This document shows, piece by piece, positions 1 through 9,644 of a DNA stretch of 64,000 nt. The notes below the pieces were generated by a model. It saw only the letters and a program-made list of their open reading frames with translations. It was not told the DNA's origin and did no database searches. Made by a program: the position numbers and the translations under genes. The stretch comes from Schizochytrium sp. CCTCC M209059 (taxonomy: Eukaryota; Sar; Bigyra; Thraustochytrida; Thraustochytriidae). Every line of letters begins with the position of its first letter. Position 1 is the first letter of the stretch. The stretch covers positions 948,820 through 1,012,819 of the forward strand of contig KN805372.1 in NCBI GenBank assembly GCA_000818945.1. Reading direction: 5' to 3'.

Positions 1-283
1 CGCCGCCGCGCCGCGCCTCCCCGCGACGGGGCTGCCGCCGCGCCGCGCCTCCCCGCGGCTGCCTGCCGGCCTGCCTGTCTGCCTCTGCCTGCCTGGCAGC
101 GAGCGAGGCGTTGGACCTGGCGAAGATTTGATTGAACGAGCTGCGCGCGCCTTGTGCTGGCCGCGACGACGGCGCAGCCCGCACGAGCGCACGCGGGAAG
201 GGGCCGGCGGCGGGAGGCAGAGCTGAGAGGCTAAAGACGCAGGGCCGAGGCCACGCACGCAGGCGGCGAGAGAGGTCGCCGCG
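1..283. other. GC-rich leader upstream of the first gene
   Basis: No gene is seen. The stretch is GC-rich with short imperfect repeats of cgccgcgcctccccgcg and runs of CTGCCTG. It probably holds the promoter and 5' UTR of the gene starting at 284; no TATA box is obvious. Confidence 0.5.
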
Positions 284-2200
284 ATGATGACGCAGACGGA
301 GGGCGCGCCGCCGCCCATGCCACCGCGGACGCCGCTGACGCCGCAGACGAAGCCGCACAATGTCGTCGTCGACGATAGGGTGACGCTGCAGGTGCGGCGC
401 GAAGTGGACGAAGCGTGCGCACGGATAAGCGGGATCCATGGCCACGACGCCAATGGGATGCTGCACGTCGGCCAGTTCGTCGTCGGCGCATCACTAGGAA
501 GCGCCAAGGTCTCGTTCATGAAGATGCCAGTCGCACTCGTGCAAAAGGAGCTGGCGAGACTCAAGTCCATTAGCAAGCCGTATTCTCTGCTCATTGCAGA
601 CTCTCTGGGCCAAGTCAACGCTCTCGCGGCGGCAGGAACTCCCGACACCTCGAGCGGCAACCCGTATCGTCGCAGGAGCGCGAGCGGGGGCTATGCGGCA
701 ACGCCGACACCTGGCACGGTCAAGGCCAGGGCACACACAAACCCGCAAGAAGTGACGCCGCCGCCATCGCATTTCGACACTGAGGCTTCGCAGCACGCAC
801 GCTCCAACGGCCAGTTCCGCCTGGGAACACCCATGACGCCCGTGCAAGAAAACAGGGCCGCCTTTTCGACGCCCAAGTCGACGCCCGGTCGCGCTTCCGC
901 GCCACCGCCCATGATGTTGACGCCTGTCACGCTTGCCTTTGCTTCGCCAGCGTCGCTTCCCGCTGGCCAGGACGGCGGCGAGCGGCCGAGCACGAGCTCT
1001 GGGGTGATGCAGTCCGGCGACGTCGTTCGCATCCAAGCGTCTCTCGAGAAACTTCGGGCGCAACGTCTTGCATTTGAGCGTCTCAAGGCTGACAATGCCA
1101 AAAAGGACGCGCGTATTCGGGCGCTCACCCAGCAAAACCACCAGCTCCGCAATTCTTTGGCTGGCGCCCAGGAGACCATCGACGCGCAAAGCAGATTATA
1201 TGGTGATCTCGAGGTGTCCCTGGAGCGCGTGCAAGGCCTGGAAGCTCGGCTCGAGGAGAAGAACGCCGATGTTGACAAAATTCGCGAAGCCGCACGATCG
1301 GCAGAAAATTTCTTGCTCGAGTCTTTGGATCAGGAAAAGAAGGCCCGCGAGGAAGAACGCGTCGCAGCTGTCAAGGAGGCAGAATTGCTGCGCGAAGAAC
1401 TTCACAGCGAGCACGACCGAGCTCAAAACGAAGAACTGCGTGTTCGCGAGCTGCAGAGCCAAGTGGCAACCCTCGATGGCCAGCTGGAAACTGCGCGCAT
1501 TGCACTCGAGGACCTGCGTGCGTCAGAGGACGACAAGTATGCCTCTTTGCGCCGTGAACTCGAAACCATCAAGGCTGACCGCGATCACCAGCGCCAGCGC
1601 CTCGCTGAGCTTGAGGAGAGGAACGAGACACAAGCCACCTCGCTTACGGACACAGTATCTGCGCTCAGTGCTGCGGACCAGCGTGTCAATCTTTTGTCGA
1701 GCACGATCGAGGAGCTCGAAGAGAACACTGTGCTCTTGCGGAAGCAGCTTCACGAGTCGGAGCGCAAGCACGCCGGCGTGGTCAAGGATCTTTCGGAGCG
1801 TCTCAAGGATTCGGATCAGCGCCTCTTGCGCAAGCAGCGTGACCTCGACGAAGCGCGTACAAAGGTTTCTCAGCTTGAGCAAGTTCGCGACGAGCGGACA
1901 GCAGACTCCTCGGACGTCCGTCAAGAGCTTGCGCGCAAGGAGCGGCAAGTGGCGAATCTCGAGGAGTCCCTACAACGCGCACGGGCACAGCACGAGGCCC
2001 ACGAACGTCGTCTCGCAGAGTCGGCCAGCAAGCTTGAAACTCTTCACCAGCGTCTTCTCGCCGAGGTCGCGCGATCTGCCAATTTGGCGCAAAGTCTCGA
2101 GGCCGAGCGCAGACTTTGCCGCGACTGGGCGTCGCAGCGCCTTGATCTGCTCGACCAATTCTGCAAGGAGGAAGAAGAGCTCTCACGCCTCACCAAGTGA
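284..2200 (+). CDS. Coiled-coil protein of unknown function
   Basis: The 638-residue product starts at tandem ATG codons. Residues 1-25 are Pro-rich; about 27-115 look like a small globular domain; 120-230 are low-complexity Ser/Thr/Pro with many TP sites suggesting phosphorylation by proline-directed kinases. From about residue 245 to the end it is a nearly unbroken charged coiled coil with heptad-like Leu spacing. No catalytic motif is visible. It lies 440 bp upstream of the DRC2 gene on the same strand, so a cytoskeletal or flagellar role is possible but only inferred. I do not recognise the family. Confidence 0.85.
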   Translation: MMTQTEGAPPPMPPRTPLTPQTKPHNVVVDDRVTLQVRREVDEACARISGIHGHDANGMLHVGQFVVGASLGSAKVSFMKMPVALVQKELARLKSISKPYSLLIADSLGQVNALAAAGTPDTSSGNPYRRRSASGGYAATPTPGTVKARAHTNPQEVTPPPSHFDTEASQHARSNGQFRLGTPMTPVQENRAAFSTPKSTPGRASAPPPMMLTPVTLAFASPASLPAGQDGGERPSTSSGVMQSGDVVRIQASLEKLRAQRLAFERLKADNAKKDARIRALTQQNHQLRNSLAGAQETIDAQSRLYGDLEVSLERVQGLEARLEEKNADVDKIREAARSAENFLLESLDQEKKAREEERVAAVKEAELLREELHSEHDRAQNEELRVRELQSQVATLDGQLETARIALEDLRASEDDKYASLRRELETIKADRDHQRQRLAELEERNETQATSLTDTVSALSAADQRVNLLSSTIEELEENTVLLRKQLHESERKHAGVVKDLSERLKDSDQRLLRKQRDLDEARTKVSQLEQVRDERTADSSDVRQELARKERQVANLEESLQRARAQHEAHERRLAESASKLETLHQRLLAEVARSANLAQSLEAERRLCRDWASQRLDLLDQFCKEEEELSRLTK

Positions 2201-2639
2201 AAAACATCAACCATACATATATCACAACAACAATAACAACAACAACAACAACAAAGAGGACGTTCTCCGTTCTCTTTTCTTTCCACAATGTCTTTGGCCA
2301 GGACGGTCTGTCTATATGACGTCCTAACGCACACACACAAAAATAGATGCAAATAATTTTGTCAGATTTTATTCGCGAGGGTGCACACCTATCCGGTACA
2401 AGTTTTTGGTCAATCTTTTTTTCGACTTTTTCCCCCAATGTTCTGTAGACGAGAATAAGAAATTCCGCCCGCGCGCGCACGTGGCAGAGAAAAAAAGCTT
2501 GTCGGCGTGCAAGACGCTGCGACCAGCAATCAAGAGTCAGGCAACGCAAAAGTAACGCGCTCGCGCTCGTGCTCGTGCGCGCGTGTATAAGTGGAGAGGG
2601 CCCTTACGAACGCGAGCGTGAGAGCAATCGTAAACCACC
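2201..2639. other. Intergenic region between two coiled-coil genes
   Basis: It holds an (AAC)n run near 2226-2252, a T-rich stretch at 2355-2450 that may serve 3' end formation, and CG-rich sequence just before the next ATG. No additional gene is seen. Confidence 0.6.
2585..2590 (+). promoter_or_regulatory. Possible TATA box of DRC2 gene
   Basis: TATAAG lies 55 bp before the ATG at 2640 within otherwise GC-rich sequence. If used as a TATA element it would give a 5' UTR of about 25 nt. The ATG context ACCACCATGG is a strong Kozak context. Confidence 0.3.
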
Positions 2640-4349
2640 ATGGCCGTCTTGGGCAAGGACGTCAAGGGCGGCAAGAAAAAGGGTGGTGGCAAGGGCGGCA
2701 AGGCTGAGCCCGAGCTGAGCGACGAGGACCGCGCCGAGGAGGAGAAGCGGCTGCGACTTGCGGAGAATGACGTCCGAAAGGCGCGCGCCTTGCAGCTACG
2801 CGCGAGGCTGGAAAGAGAAATGCAGCAAGAACTCCGGAACACACAGACGAACAAGCTCCGCGTACAGCAACAGTGGCGCAAGATCCTGCGACTTGCCAAG
2901 GTTGAGTCTCTCCGCAACGACATTGAAATTCTCTCGCAGAATCACGAACGCGATGTTGACCGTAGCGACGCCATTATTCAGAGCCTCGACCGTGATGTCG
3001 AGGAGGCAGAGGAACAGTATCAGACCGCGCTGCGTTCGCATCTGACCAACATCGACCGGCTCATTGACCAGCAGGACGCGCGTCTTTTGGCGCTGGAAAG
3101 CGAATTCGAGTCGGAAATGACCGAAATCGCGGCAGAGTTCAATGCCGAACGCGAGCAGATCATCCAGCAGCACAAGCTCGAAAAGCAAGAGCTCCTCGAT
3201 ATTGTTGCCGCGGTGGAGTCCAAGGAGAGCGAGCGCGAGGGTGAAGCACGCCAAGAGCATGAGCAAACGCGCGAGGAGGTGCGCAACAAAAACCTTGAGG
3301 ACGTGAACATTCTCCGCATCACGCTCGAGAGCACTATCGAGGAACTGGAGCGCTGTTTCGAGTCCGCGCATCTCAACTATCTGCAAAATACAGACCAGCG
3401 AACGCAGGACTTCAAGTTTCTCACCCGAAAAGACAATGAGCTCTCCAAGGAGATCGAGGCCAAGATTAAAAAAATTGAGCGCCTTCAGGCCTCCCTGAGC
3501 CACTGGCGCACAAAGATCTCGCAAAACGCCAAGGAATGCGATGAACGCAACGGCAGTCTGCGCGCTGAAAAGGACCAGATTAACAAACACTTTTTGGAGC
3601 TCAAGACACGAATGAACAAGTTCCGCGACTCCCAGTCAGCGCGCCTCATGGACCTGACCAAGGCAACAAGCTCTGCGCGGAAAAAGATTAGCGGAAACCT
3701 TGATCTTGCGGAGCGCATCTTAAAGCTTGCTGAGCTTGCGCGCAAGTACGAAACGCAAGAGGAGAAGATGCTCCCGTTTTACGAGTCGACAGTCGCTGGA
3801 AAGGACGAAGGTCCGGACGCAGCTGAAGAGGAGGATACGACTGAAGATCGCGAAAAACTTGGCGGCACTTCGTGTCAAGAGGACAAAGATCAAGTCGCCA
3901 CCGGCAGTGGAGTCCCAGGAACGGAGAAAAAGGAAGACGAGGAAACCAAGGCTGATCTTGGCGCCAAGATGAGACTATTGCAGCACGACATCGAGTCGCC
4001 CGCAGAATTGATGGAGAAGGCGCGGGCGATTGGGCCCGATGGCAAACTAATCGACGAGTGGCAGGCTCTGGACGGCTTCTTCAAGCGGTACAACAAGGCG
4101 CTGCTTACCAAGCTGGCGGTGGACAAGGAACGCGAGCGTCTCCAGAATGAGAATAATTTGCTCAAAGCTATGCTCAAGCAGTATTTGGACGGCGTTTCAG
4201 TGGCGCCGGAGACGCTCGATAACCCGAACCCGCTCTTGGTTGTCAACGGTCGCGTCAATCTTGCCCGAAGAGCACCCATTGTGCACGGAGTGCCGCCCAC
4301 GATTGTGGACGGAAACCTCAAGATACACTCCGCTCCAATTCGTCGCTGA
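2640..4349 (+). CDS. DRC2: Dynein regulatory complex subunit 2 (CCDC65/FAP250)
   Basis: DRC2 is a coiled-coil subunit of the nexin-dynein regulatory complex that links axonemal doublets and tunes dynein activity in motile flagella. The 569-residue product begins with the Lys/Gly-rich leader typical of this family (GKDVKGGKKKGGGKGGK), followed by an EEEKRLRLAE helix, then a continuous coiled coil to about residue 400 with the family's LRNDIEILSQNHERDVDR-type segment. A Glu/Asp-rich linker (about 395-440) and a conserved-looking C-terminal helical block with an LLKAMLKQYLDGVSV motif follow. It is longer than the human protein (484) mainly by the acidic linker. The gene shows that the organism builds motile flagella, for example zoospores. 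Identification rests on family recognition. Confidence 0.85.
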   Translation: MAVLGKDVKGGKKKGGGKGGKAEPELSDEDRAEEEKRLRLAENDVRKARALQLRARLEREMQQELRNTQTNKLRVQQQWRKILRLAKVESLRNDIEILSQNHERDVDRSDAIIQSLDRDVEEAEEQYQTALRSHLTNIDRLIDQQDARLLALESEFESEMTEIAAEFNAEREQIIQQHKLEKQELLDIVAAVESKESEREGEARQEHEQTREEVRNKNLEDVNILRITLESTIEELERCFESAHLNYLQNTDQRTQDFKFLTRKDNELSKEIEAKIKKIERLQASLSHWRTKISQNAKECDERNGSLRAEKDQINKHFLELKTRMNKFRDSQSARLMDLTKATSSARKKISGNLDLAERILKLAELARKYETQEEKMLPFYESTVAGKDEGPDAAEEEDTTEDREKLGGTSCQEDKDQVATGSGVPGTEKKEDEETKADLGAKMRLLQHDIESPAELMEKARAIGPDGKLIDEWQALDGFFKRYNKALLTKLAVDKERERLQNENNLLKAMLKQYLDGVSVAPETLDNPNPLLVVNGRVNLARRAPIVHGVPPTIVDGNLKIHSAPIRR

Positions 4350-4457
4350 GTACGCCTCGACACTTCTTTCCTCTCTCATTCTCTTTCCTTTTCCACTCCC
4401 AATTGTTTCTTTTGCGCTTTTATCATATCTCCACTTCTTGACGTGCTCTTTTTCATC

Positions 4458-4465
4458 TAGGCCTA
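4458..4465. other. TAGGCCTA palindrome
   Basis: This is an exact copy of an 8-bp palindrome that recurs in intergenic DNA here: 6756-6763, 50310-50317, 51959-51966, 52067-52074, 52124-52131 and 52130-52137. Its function is unknown. Confidence 0.5.
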
Positions 4466-4929
4466 GGTAGTGGCAGGTAAAACTATGTAGTAAAATCTTG
4501 CGTTCCTGTTAATCTTGTGCAGCACCGAGATACGACAAGGCAAGACAAGGCAACGCGAGAGACAATAGGACCAGGCGAGACAATACAACCTACGGCGTGA
4601 ACTGAGCGAGTGGGCCAAGCGGGTGAGCCGTGAAGCGAGCGAGTGAGCCGTGAAGCGAGCGAGTGAACCATAGAAAATTCAGCAAATAAAAAAGGTTCTG
4701 TGTGGTTCTATAGCTATTTCGATATGTAGAAGGGTTTTGGGGCAGTGCTGTGACCTTCAGCCTAACCTCCAAAACTTACTGTAAACGTACTTCTAATTTA
4801 CAATGATTAGAGTAAATAAAGACTAGGCTTAAAGCTCTAGCATCCCCAAAATGAAAAGTTGGGCTACGCATTCGGCAGGCTGCAACCCAAGGGCTGCAGA
4901 ATGCGTGCCCGCCTCGCGTCTCAAGTAAG

Positions 4930-5035
4930 CCGTTTACCCATACGTGGTTTGGTCTGTGACGGTACGGGCAAAGACGAGCCTGTCCGAGTGGTGGTTTCCA
5001 GCGTGTCCAGCATAGTCGACGGAAACGCAAATCAG
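4930..5035 (+). repeat. Dispersed direct repeat, copy 1
   Basis: About 100 bp match the segment at 6855-6962 at roughly 75 percent by eye, sharing blocks such as TGGTTTGGTCTGTG and GGAAACGCAAAT. The two copies are in the same orientation and bracket the protease homolog gene at 5239-6312. Confidence 0.65.
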
Positions 5036-5238
5036 AATACGTTCTTACGCCATCTCATGTCACACACGCTAGGCTTTGCCTCTGATAGGCGGACGGCTGC
5101 CTCATGCTATGGCTAATTTACATTAGGTGCAGAGGTTTCTCGAGTAAGTTGAGAAGTAAATTTTCGCAACAGAATCAAAACCGCAAAAGGCAATCCACCA
5201 ACCTTGCAAAAAAGGAAAAGAAGAACAAGGAGATTAAG

Positions 5239-6312
5239 ATGAAGCTAGGTTCAAGTATGTTCGCTCCCTGCATGCTCCTGGCCATGTTGTTTGCATCGGT
5301 ATCGAGCTCGGCTGCAGCCCCTCTTGGCCACGAACGTCTGAACGACGTGCTGGAGCCCACCGTCACGAGGTGGGGTTCTCGCGTTTTTGGTGGCACACCC
5401 ATCAGGACCGCATTGCATCCGTGGATGGCCTTTATCACATTCTCCGTTTCGACCGACTATGCACGCGAGTGTGGAGGATCGTACATTGGCTCTTCTAGCT
5501 CCACGTCCCATTACTTTCTTACCGTAGCGCATTGCCTACCGCATAATCGAACAACTATCCAGAACACCTACGTCACGCTGCTAAAAGACAAGATCAATGC
5601 CACTTCCGACGCTAATGTGATCGAGTTCATTGAACCATACTCCAGCGACGATTTGCTTCAAGTTCATCCATCGTATGCCAGTGACATGTATCACCTTGAC
5701 ATTGCCATCGTCAAAACCACGGCAAAAATCGACCTTTCACTTTTGCCCTCCCCTGTCTCGCTTGCAGTTGCTGAATCCCCGCTCTACGCCGGAACTTCGG
5801 TGCAGGCAATTGGATATGGAGGACCCTACGAAAACAATACATGGAATCCTGTGCTGCGCAGTGCCTACATGAACGTTGTTGATTCAGAATCGTGCGTCCA
5901 CCAGTACGAGACGTTCGAAAAGAACACTACAGTGGAGGATTATCAAAATATTACAAGCGAGATTGACCTCGATCAGACCATATGTGCCACGGCTCCGGGC
6001 AGAGAAGTATGTTTTGGCGACGATGGAGGCCCACTTTTCCTTACTCAGGACTCTCAGGACGTTCAGCTTGGAATTGTGGCATTTGGTGTTCGGTGCACTG
6101 ATAATCCCGGAGGTCCTCCCGGTGTCTACGTAAAGGTAGCGCTTTTCAGCAATTGGATTGACTCTGTTGTTGGCAGCGGACTCGTGAGCTATGTTAAAGG
6201 CAGCGGAAGCGACGGCGAATATGTCATGGGTACATCTTCGAGCCCCGCTTCTGTACATGCTCTCAATTTCGCTTTTGTGCTGCCAGTTGCAGCTGCGATC
6301 TTCTTGCTTTAA
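5239..6312 (+). CDS. Trypsin-family serine protease homolog lacking catalytic Ser
   Basis: The 357-residue secreted protein has the chymotrypsin (S1) fold. The start is the ATG just before an ideal signal peptide (residues 1-27, hydrophobic core CMLLAMLFASV). The RVFGG motif at 48-52 is the expected zymogen cleavage site. His (TVAHC, H98) and Asp (LDIAIV, D154) of the triad are present, but the nucleophile motif reads CFGDDGGPL, so the serine (position 262) is Asp, and the S1-pocket Asp (position 256) is Glu. Paralogs at 37-44 kb keep SCQGDSGG. It should therefore be catalytically dead and act, if at all, as a binding or regulatory homolog. The C-terminus shares the paralogs' WIDSVVGSGLV...SDGEY segment and ends in a hydrophobic tail (341-357) suiting GPI attachment or membrane anchoring. 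The reading frame is intact, arguing against simple decay. Confidence 0.88.
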   Translation: MKLGSSMFAPCMLLAMLFASVSSSAAAPLGHERLNDVLEPTVTRWGSRVFGGTPIRTALHPWMAFITFSVSTDYARECGGSYIGSSSSTSHYFLTVAHCLPHNRTTIQNTYVTLLKDKINATSDANVIEFIEPYSSDDLLQVHPSYASDMYHLDIAIVKTTAKIDLSLLPSPVSLAVAESPLYAGTSVQAIGYGGPYENNTWNPVLRSAYMNVVDSESCVHQYETFEKNTTVEDYQNITSEIDLDQTICATAPGREVCFGDDGGPLFLTQDSQDVQLGIVAFGVRCTDNPGGPPGVYVKVALFSNWIDSVVGSGLVSYVKGSGSDGEYVMGTSSSPASVHALNFAFVLPVAAAIFLL

Positions 6313-6526
6313 ACACTCTATCAGATCTACTTTAAGAGTAGGCCTTAACTTTTTACACATTTACTCTCGATCAAGTCGTCTGCTCCGGTTTGCACGACAT
6401 CAAGCATTGTGCCTCTTGACGTTCTGTGTTGAATGTCAGCGTTCTACATTGTCACTTGCAGCTGCAACTTTTGTACTTCAATGGAGCCTTTCTTTACAAG
6501 AACTCATTTCTCGTTACCTCTCTCCA

Positions 6527-6711
6527 ACCCTTACGACCCATGCACCAACACGCAAAAGTCTCCTTAGTATGGGGAAGGCACAAGGGACAATTCCATTGAG
6601 TCTCAAGATTGGGTCGTTTTTGGCAGGCGTTTCGCGCTTTGTGAATCATGCAAAGAATCGAATCACTCACTCATCACAGCCGATGATATGCCATACCTTG
6701 CGGGGCTGAAG
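6527..6711 (+). repeat. Dispersed repeat copy shared with 43.3 kb
   Basis: About 185 bp match the reverse complement of 43275-43467 at around 80 percent by eye, including ACGACCCATG, ATTCCATTGAG, TTCGCGCTTTGTG and CACTCATCACAG blocks. In both places the repeat lies just 3' of a trypsin-like gene in the same relative orientation, as expected if a gene-plus-flank segment was duplicated. Confidence 0.7.
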
Positions 6712-6854
6712 ACCCCGCGATCTGAAGTGCGTGTTTAGTCCGAGCTGCAGTGAACTAGGCCTAGTGAATTATTGGTTATATGCAGTATATTTCTCCGTAG
6801 TGAGGAGCGTCCCCCGACATAAAGATCGTGCAAAAACGCACTTCAGAAATCGTT

Positions 6855-6962
6855 TTATCCATCAATGGTTTGATCTGTGGCCTGTGGTTTGGTTCGGTCA
6901 ATGGCGAACCTGTACGGATAATCGTCACCAGCGTTCAGCATAATCGTCGGGAACGCAAATTC
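6855..6962 (+). repeat. Dispersed direct repeat, copy 2
   Basis: This is the partner of 4930-5035, same orientation, about 75 percent similar by eye. Together they bracket the protease homolog in a cassette of about 1.9 kb. Confidence 0.65.
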
Positions 6963-7639
6963 ACAAATAGTAGAATTCGCTCAAAAATAGGGCTTACCAG
7001 GTCAAAAAGGAGACTTAAGTCAAGAGCAGAGGTCGCGGTGGTCGCTTCAGTGCCCACGTGAACCTCACCTTCACGTTCTCAAAGGAACGGCGCAGACTTT
7101 AATTACTGTTAGGCAGCACGGAAAGATGACTTGACGCTTTTGCTCAGCTACTGTCGACGAATACCGTGGGGATCAAGTTGACGACTTCTCGCATCAGAGG
7201 GTGATTGCATGCAAGACTGAAGCTTCGGGGCTTGGGTTCCTCTGAGGAGACTCAGCTCAGCAAGTCAACCTGCAACCTAGAAAACTCTTCACTTTCAAAG
7301 AGGTCATGTACTAGAAGAAGTACGCGACATAGGGCAAATCGAAGTCCTCCTCTTACTTATCACCGTCTCCAGCGCAAAATGCCGTAGTAAAATGGATTGA
7401 AGATCGAGAGAATGAAGCTTCTGCGTTAGAGAGACTCTCTCACGACACTACTTGCCAGCTCAACACAGACCATACTTGTGGTGCGCTGCCCTCTTCCTGA
7501 CTGAAACCTGTGAAACGCATTTCTCGATCAGCATGATAAATGATGAACACAGAGCAAGAGGGAGAACAGATCCTTTTCAATGGGCCAGGGTCTCGGATTC
7601 CACAGAGTTGTTAATGCAAAGCCGTTGCCAAAAGGAGGA

Positions 7640-7750
7640 TATGGTTGTTGTGAAGAGACGCAACATCTAAGGTTGAGCGAGGCTCGCCCTGGCTGCTTGA
7701 ATCCCCACTTCTGCGCGTCAAACAAATGAAGATTGAATGATGTAGGGTAA
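7640..7750 (+). repeat. Dispersed repeat copy shared with 43.5 kb
   Basis: It matches 43450-43567 in the same orientation, with shared blocks CTCGCCC, GGCTGCTTG, CCACTTCTGCGCG and AAGATTGAATG. This is a second link between the 5-8 kb island and the 43-44 kb locus. Confidence 0.65.
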
Positions 7751-8205
7751 CACCTTACGGTTCGACATGGTTTTGTAATGTTCAGAAAATTTCTTCAGCA
7801 AGTCCACGCGCGAGCATCGGAGTTGGGCACAAGACAGGCCCGTGACACGGCGGACTGCACAACATTTCCAGTAAAGGTTTTGGCCAAGTTTTGGGGGAGC
7901 GAGAGTAGTTCAAAGTTGAGCGTTCGAGCCCCCCCGCGGGGCTGCTGCGCTTAAATTTCGACGGGGGGTTATTAGTAAGGGGGTATTTAGCAAGTTAGGT
8001 ACTCAACGGATGTTTGTCTATTGTTTATATGGGGCGTGCATATTTGCATCGTTTTTGGGATGGAAATGCAGTTGTCGCCACTGGCGGACGTCAGCAGCGC
8101 CACGCGCTCGTTGAGATGCCCTACGAGGGCATCGGCGGCGGCGCAGGAGCGCTGGAGGTGTTCTGTATGTGATTAAGAACGATTCGCATGAGATCGTCGC
8201 GAGGA

Positions 8206-9259
8206 TCATGCCACGGAACACGCAAGCCTTCGACCTTGAGGTACTGCAAAAGGTCTGATCGTGTGACCTTCTTGCGCGAGCGGGTAAACCCGAACTCGGT
8301 GCAAGAAAGAAGCTGTCTTCGCGGCCAACGCCTTGATGATGAGAGCTTCGTCGTCTGCCAAGATGACTTCGTTTTGAGGAGTGGAGGCCCCGGTTGAACC
8401 TGGAGCAGGTGATGCTGCAGAACTTGCGGCCATCGAAGAACTGGAGTGAGAGATCGATGCAGCAGGGGTTGTCGTAGGAGACAAGATGCCAGGTCGATTG
8501 ATCTTCAGAGTGCGAATGCGTTCGGGTAGGGCGGACCTTGACATTGCCAGGCTTATCCGATCACCCTGCAGCTCGAGATATTTGGCAAGGACCTGCTTGG
8601 TCATCCTTTCGCCTCGATTACAACAGAAGACATCTGGCGACTCGGCTGCTAGCTGGATCAAGAGTAACTCAACATCGCACTCCTCAACGAACTGCACTCG
8701 CTTCTTCGGCGGCGTAGGTTTCGCGCTGCGTAACCAGGTCTTGTTCGCGCTGCTCGAGAAACTCAGTGCGCGCGCTTGCGTTGACCACCCTTGGCACCCC
8801 AGCTGCGATGGGCCCTGCGGCCCTGCTGTCGCTTGGTGGCAGAAACGTGGCTCCGCCGACCTATCTGAAGAGCACGTCCAGGATCTTCCGTCCAACCTAC
8901 TCGGCGTGTGCGAGATCGACAGGGCTGCCAGAGTCCACTCCGTCCACCACGCAAGGAACTGCGTGTCGAGGACCATGACCTTCTTGGTCGAGTCTGACGA
9001 GATACTCCTCGGGATCACGTCGATGTGCTCGTCATCCAGGCAGGCCTACTGGTCTGCAGTTTGGCTCCAGAGAGCCTGCAAACGCTTGCACGTCAGCCGG
9101 TAACCATGCACTTCGGGCAAGAGCGCCTCCGGCGACGACGCTGCGACGGTTTCTGCGAGCTGCTTCGTCGCTCTACTGGAGGGCATTATCAACGGCAGCC
9201 TGCCTCTGCAGCGGCAGCGTGGTGCTGAGGAAGCTGCTCAAGGTCGTCTGCATCGACAT
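8206..9259 (-). pseudogene. Decayed gene of unknown family
   Basis: A minus-strand open frame of 270 codons (8206-9018, no ATG at its start) is only part of the story. Protein-like sequence continues upstream to an ATG near 9259 through an in-frame TAG at 9046-9048 and a frameshift near 9185-9190. Within it, plausible coding sequence jumps frame near 8950 (VDSGSPVDLAHAE) and meets TAG codons at 8897-8899 and 8861-8863. At least two frameshifts and three stops show a broken gene. No family is recognised. A CPKC motif seen in one frame near 9110 hints at a zinc knuckle but falls in the wrong frame. Confidence 0.5.
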
Positions 9260-9644
9260 GGCGCCGCGCGCAGTTGCGGCTCCGCATGCGTTCTCGCGTA
9301 GGCGACTTAACCACCGCGAAGGGCCAGAACGCTAACCTGTCGAATTCAAAGTTTGCGAGTTTTAGTTCTAGTACGCCTTAGCTGACTCCCGGTCTCGAGC
9401 CACGCCGCCAAAAATGTCGATTTTAACAAGTGTCGGTCTTAAAGGGCTTACCCTAATGCCTGACATCAGCGTTCATACCCAAGCCTACAATCGAGGAGAA
9501 AGTCATCTCTTTCTCTTTCTATCTGGTTTTTGCAATTTGATGCGCGTCGCTATTTACTTGATTCTGGATCTGCTTACTTACTTGCTTGCTTGCTTGACTG
9601 ACTGACTGACTGACTGACTGATCCCAAGGAGTGCAACTCGCACC
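9260..9644. other. Intergenic region with tetranucleotide repeats
   Basis: No gene is seen. It contains ACTTGCTTGCTTG and then an ACTG tetranucleotide run at about 9566-9622 immediately downstream of the stop codon of the next minus-strand gene. Confidence 0.5.
9566..9622. repeat. CTTG/ACTG tetranucleotide microsatellite
   Basis: Consecutive TTGC-type units pass into about eight GACT units. The same GACT motif occurs in the intron at 54.87 kb and at the window end. Confidence 0.9.

Larger units (their letters stand above)
4350..5238. other. Intergenic region with small repeats
   Basis: It contains a TAGGCCTA palindrome (4458-4465), a short GACAAGGCAA run near 4533-4552 related to the pentamer satellite at 13.2 kb, and about 2.5 copies of a 23-bp unit (gtgagccgtgaagcgagcga core, 4622-4672). 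An imperfect inverted repeat lies at 4867-4904 and the dispersed repeat copy at 4930-5035. No gene is supported. Confidence 0.5.
6313..8205. other. Repeat-rich gene-poor stretch
   Basis: No intact gene is supported. The region is less GC-rich than the rest and carries dispersed repeats (6527-6711, 6855-6962, about 7640-7750), a TAGGCCTA palindrome (6756-6763) and a perfect short hairpin with stem GCGGGG/CCCCGC near 6698-6717. Short open frames here have no recognisable domains. Confidence 0.5.
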
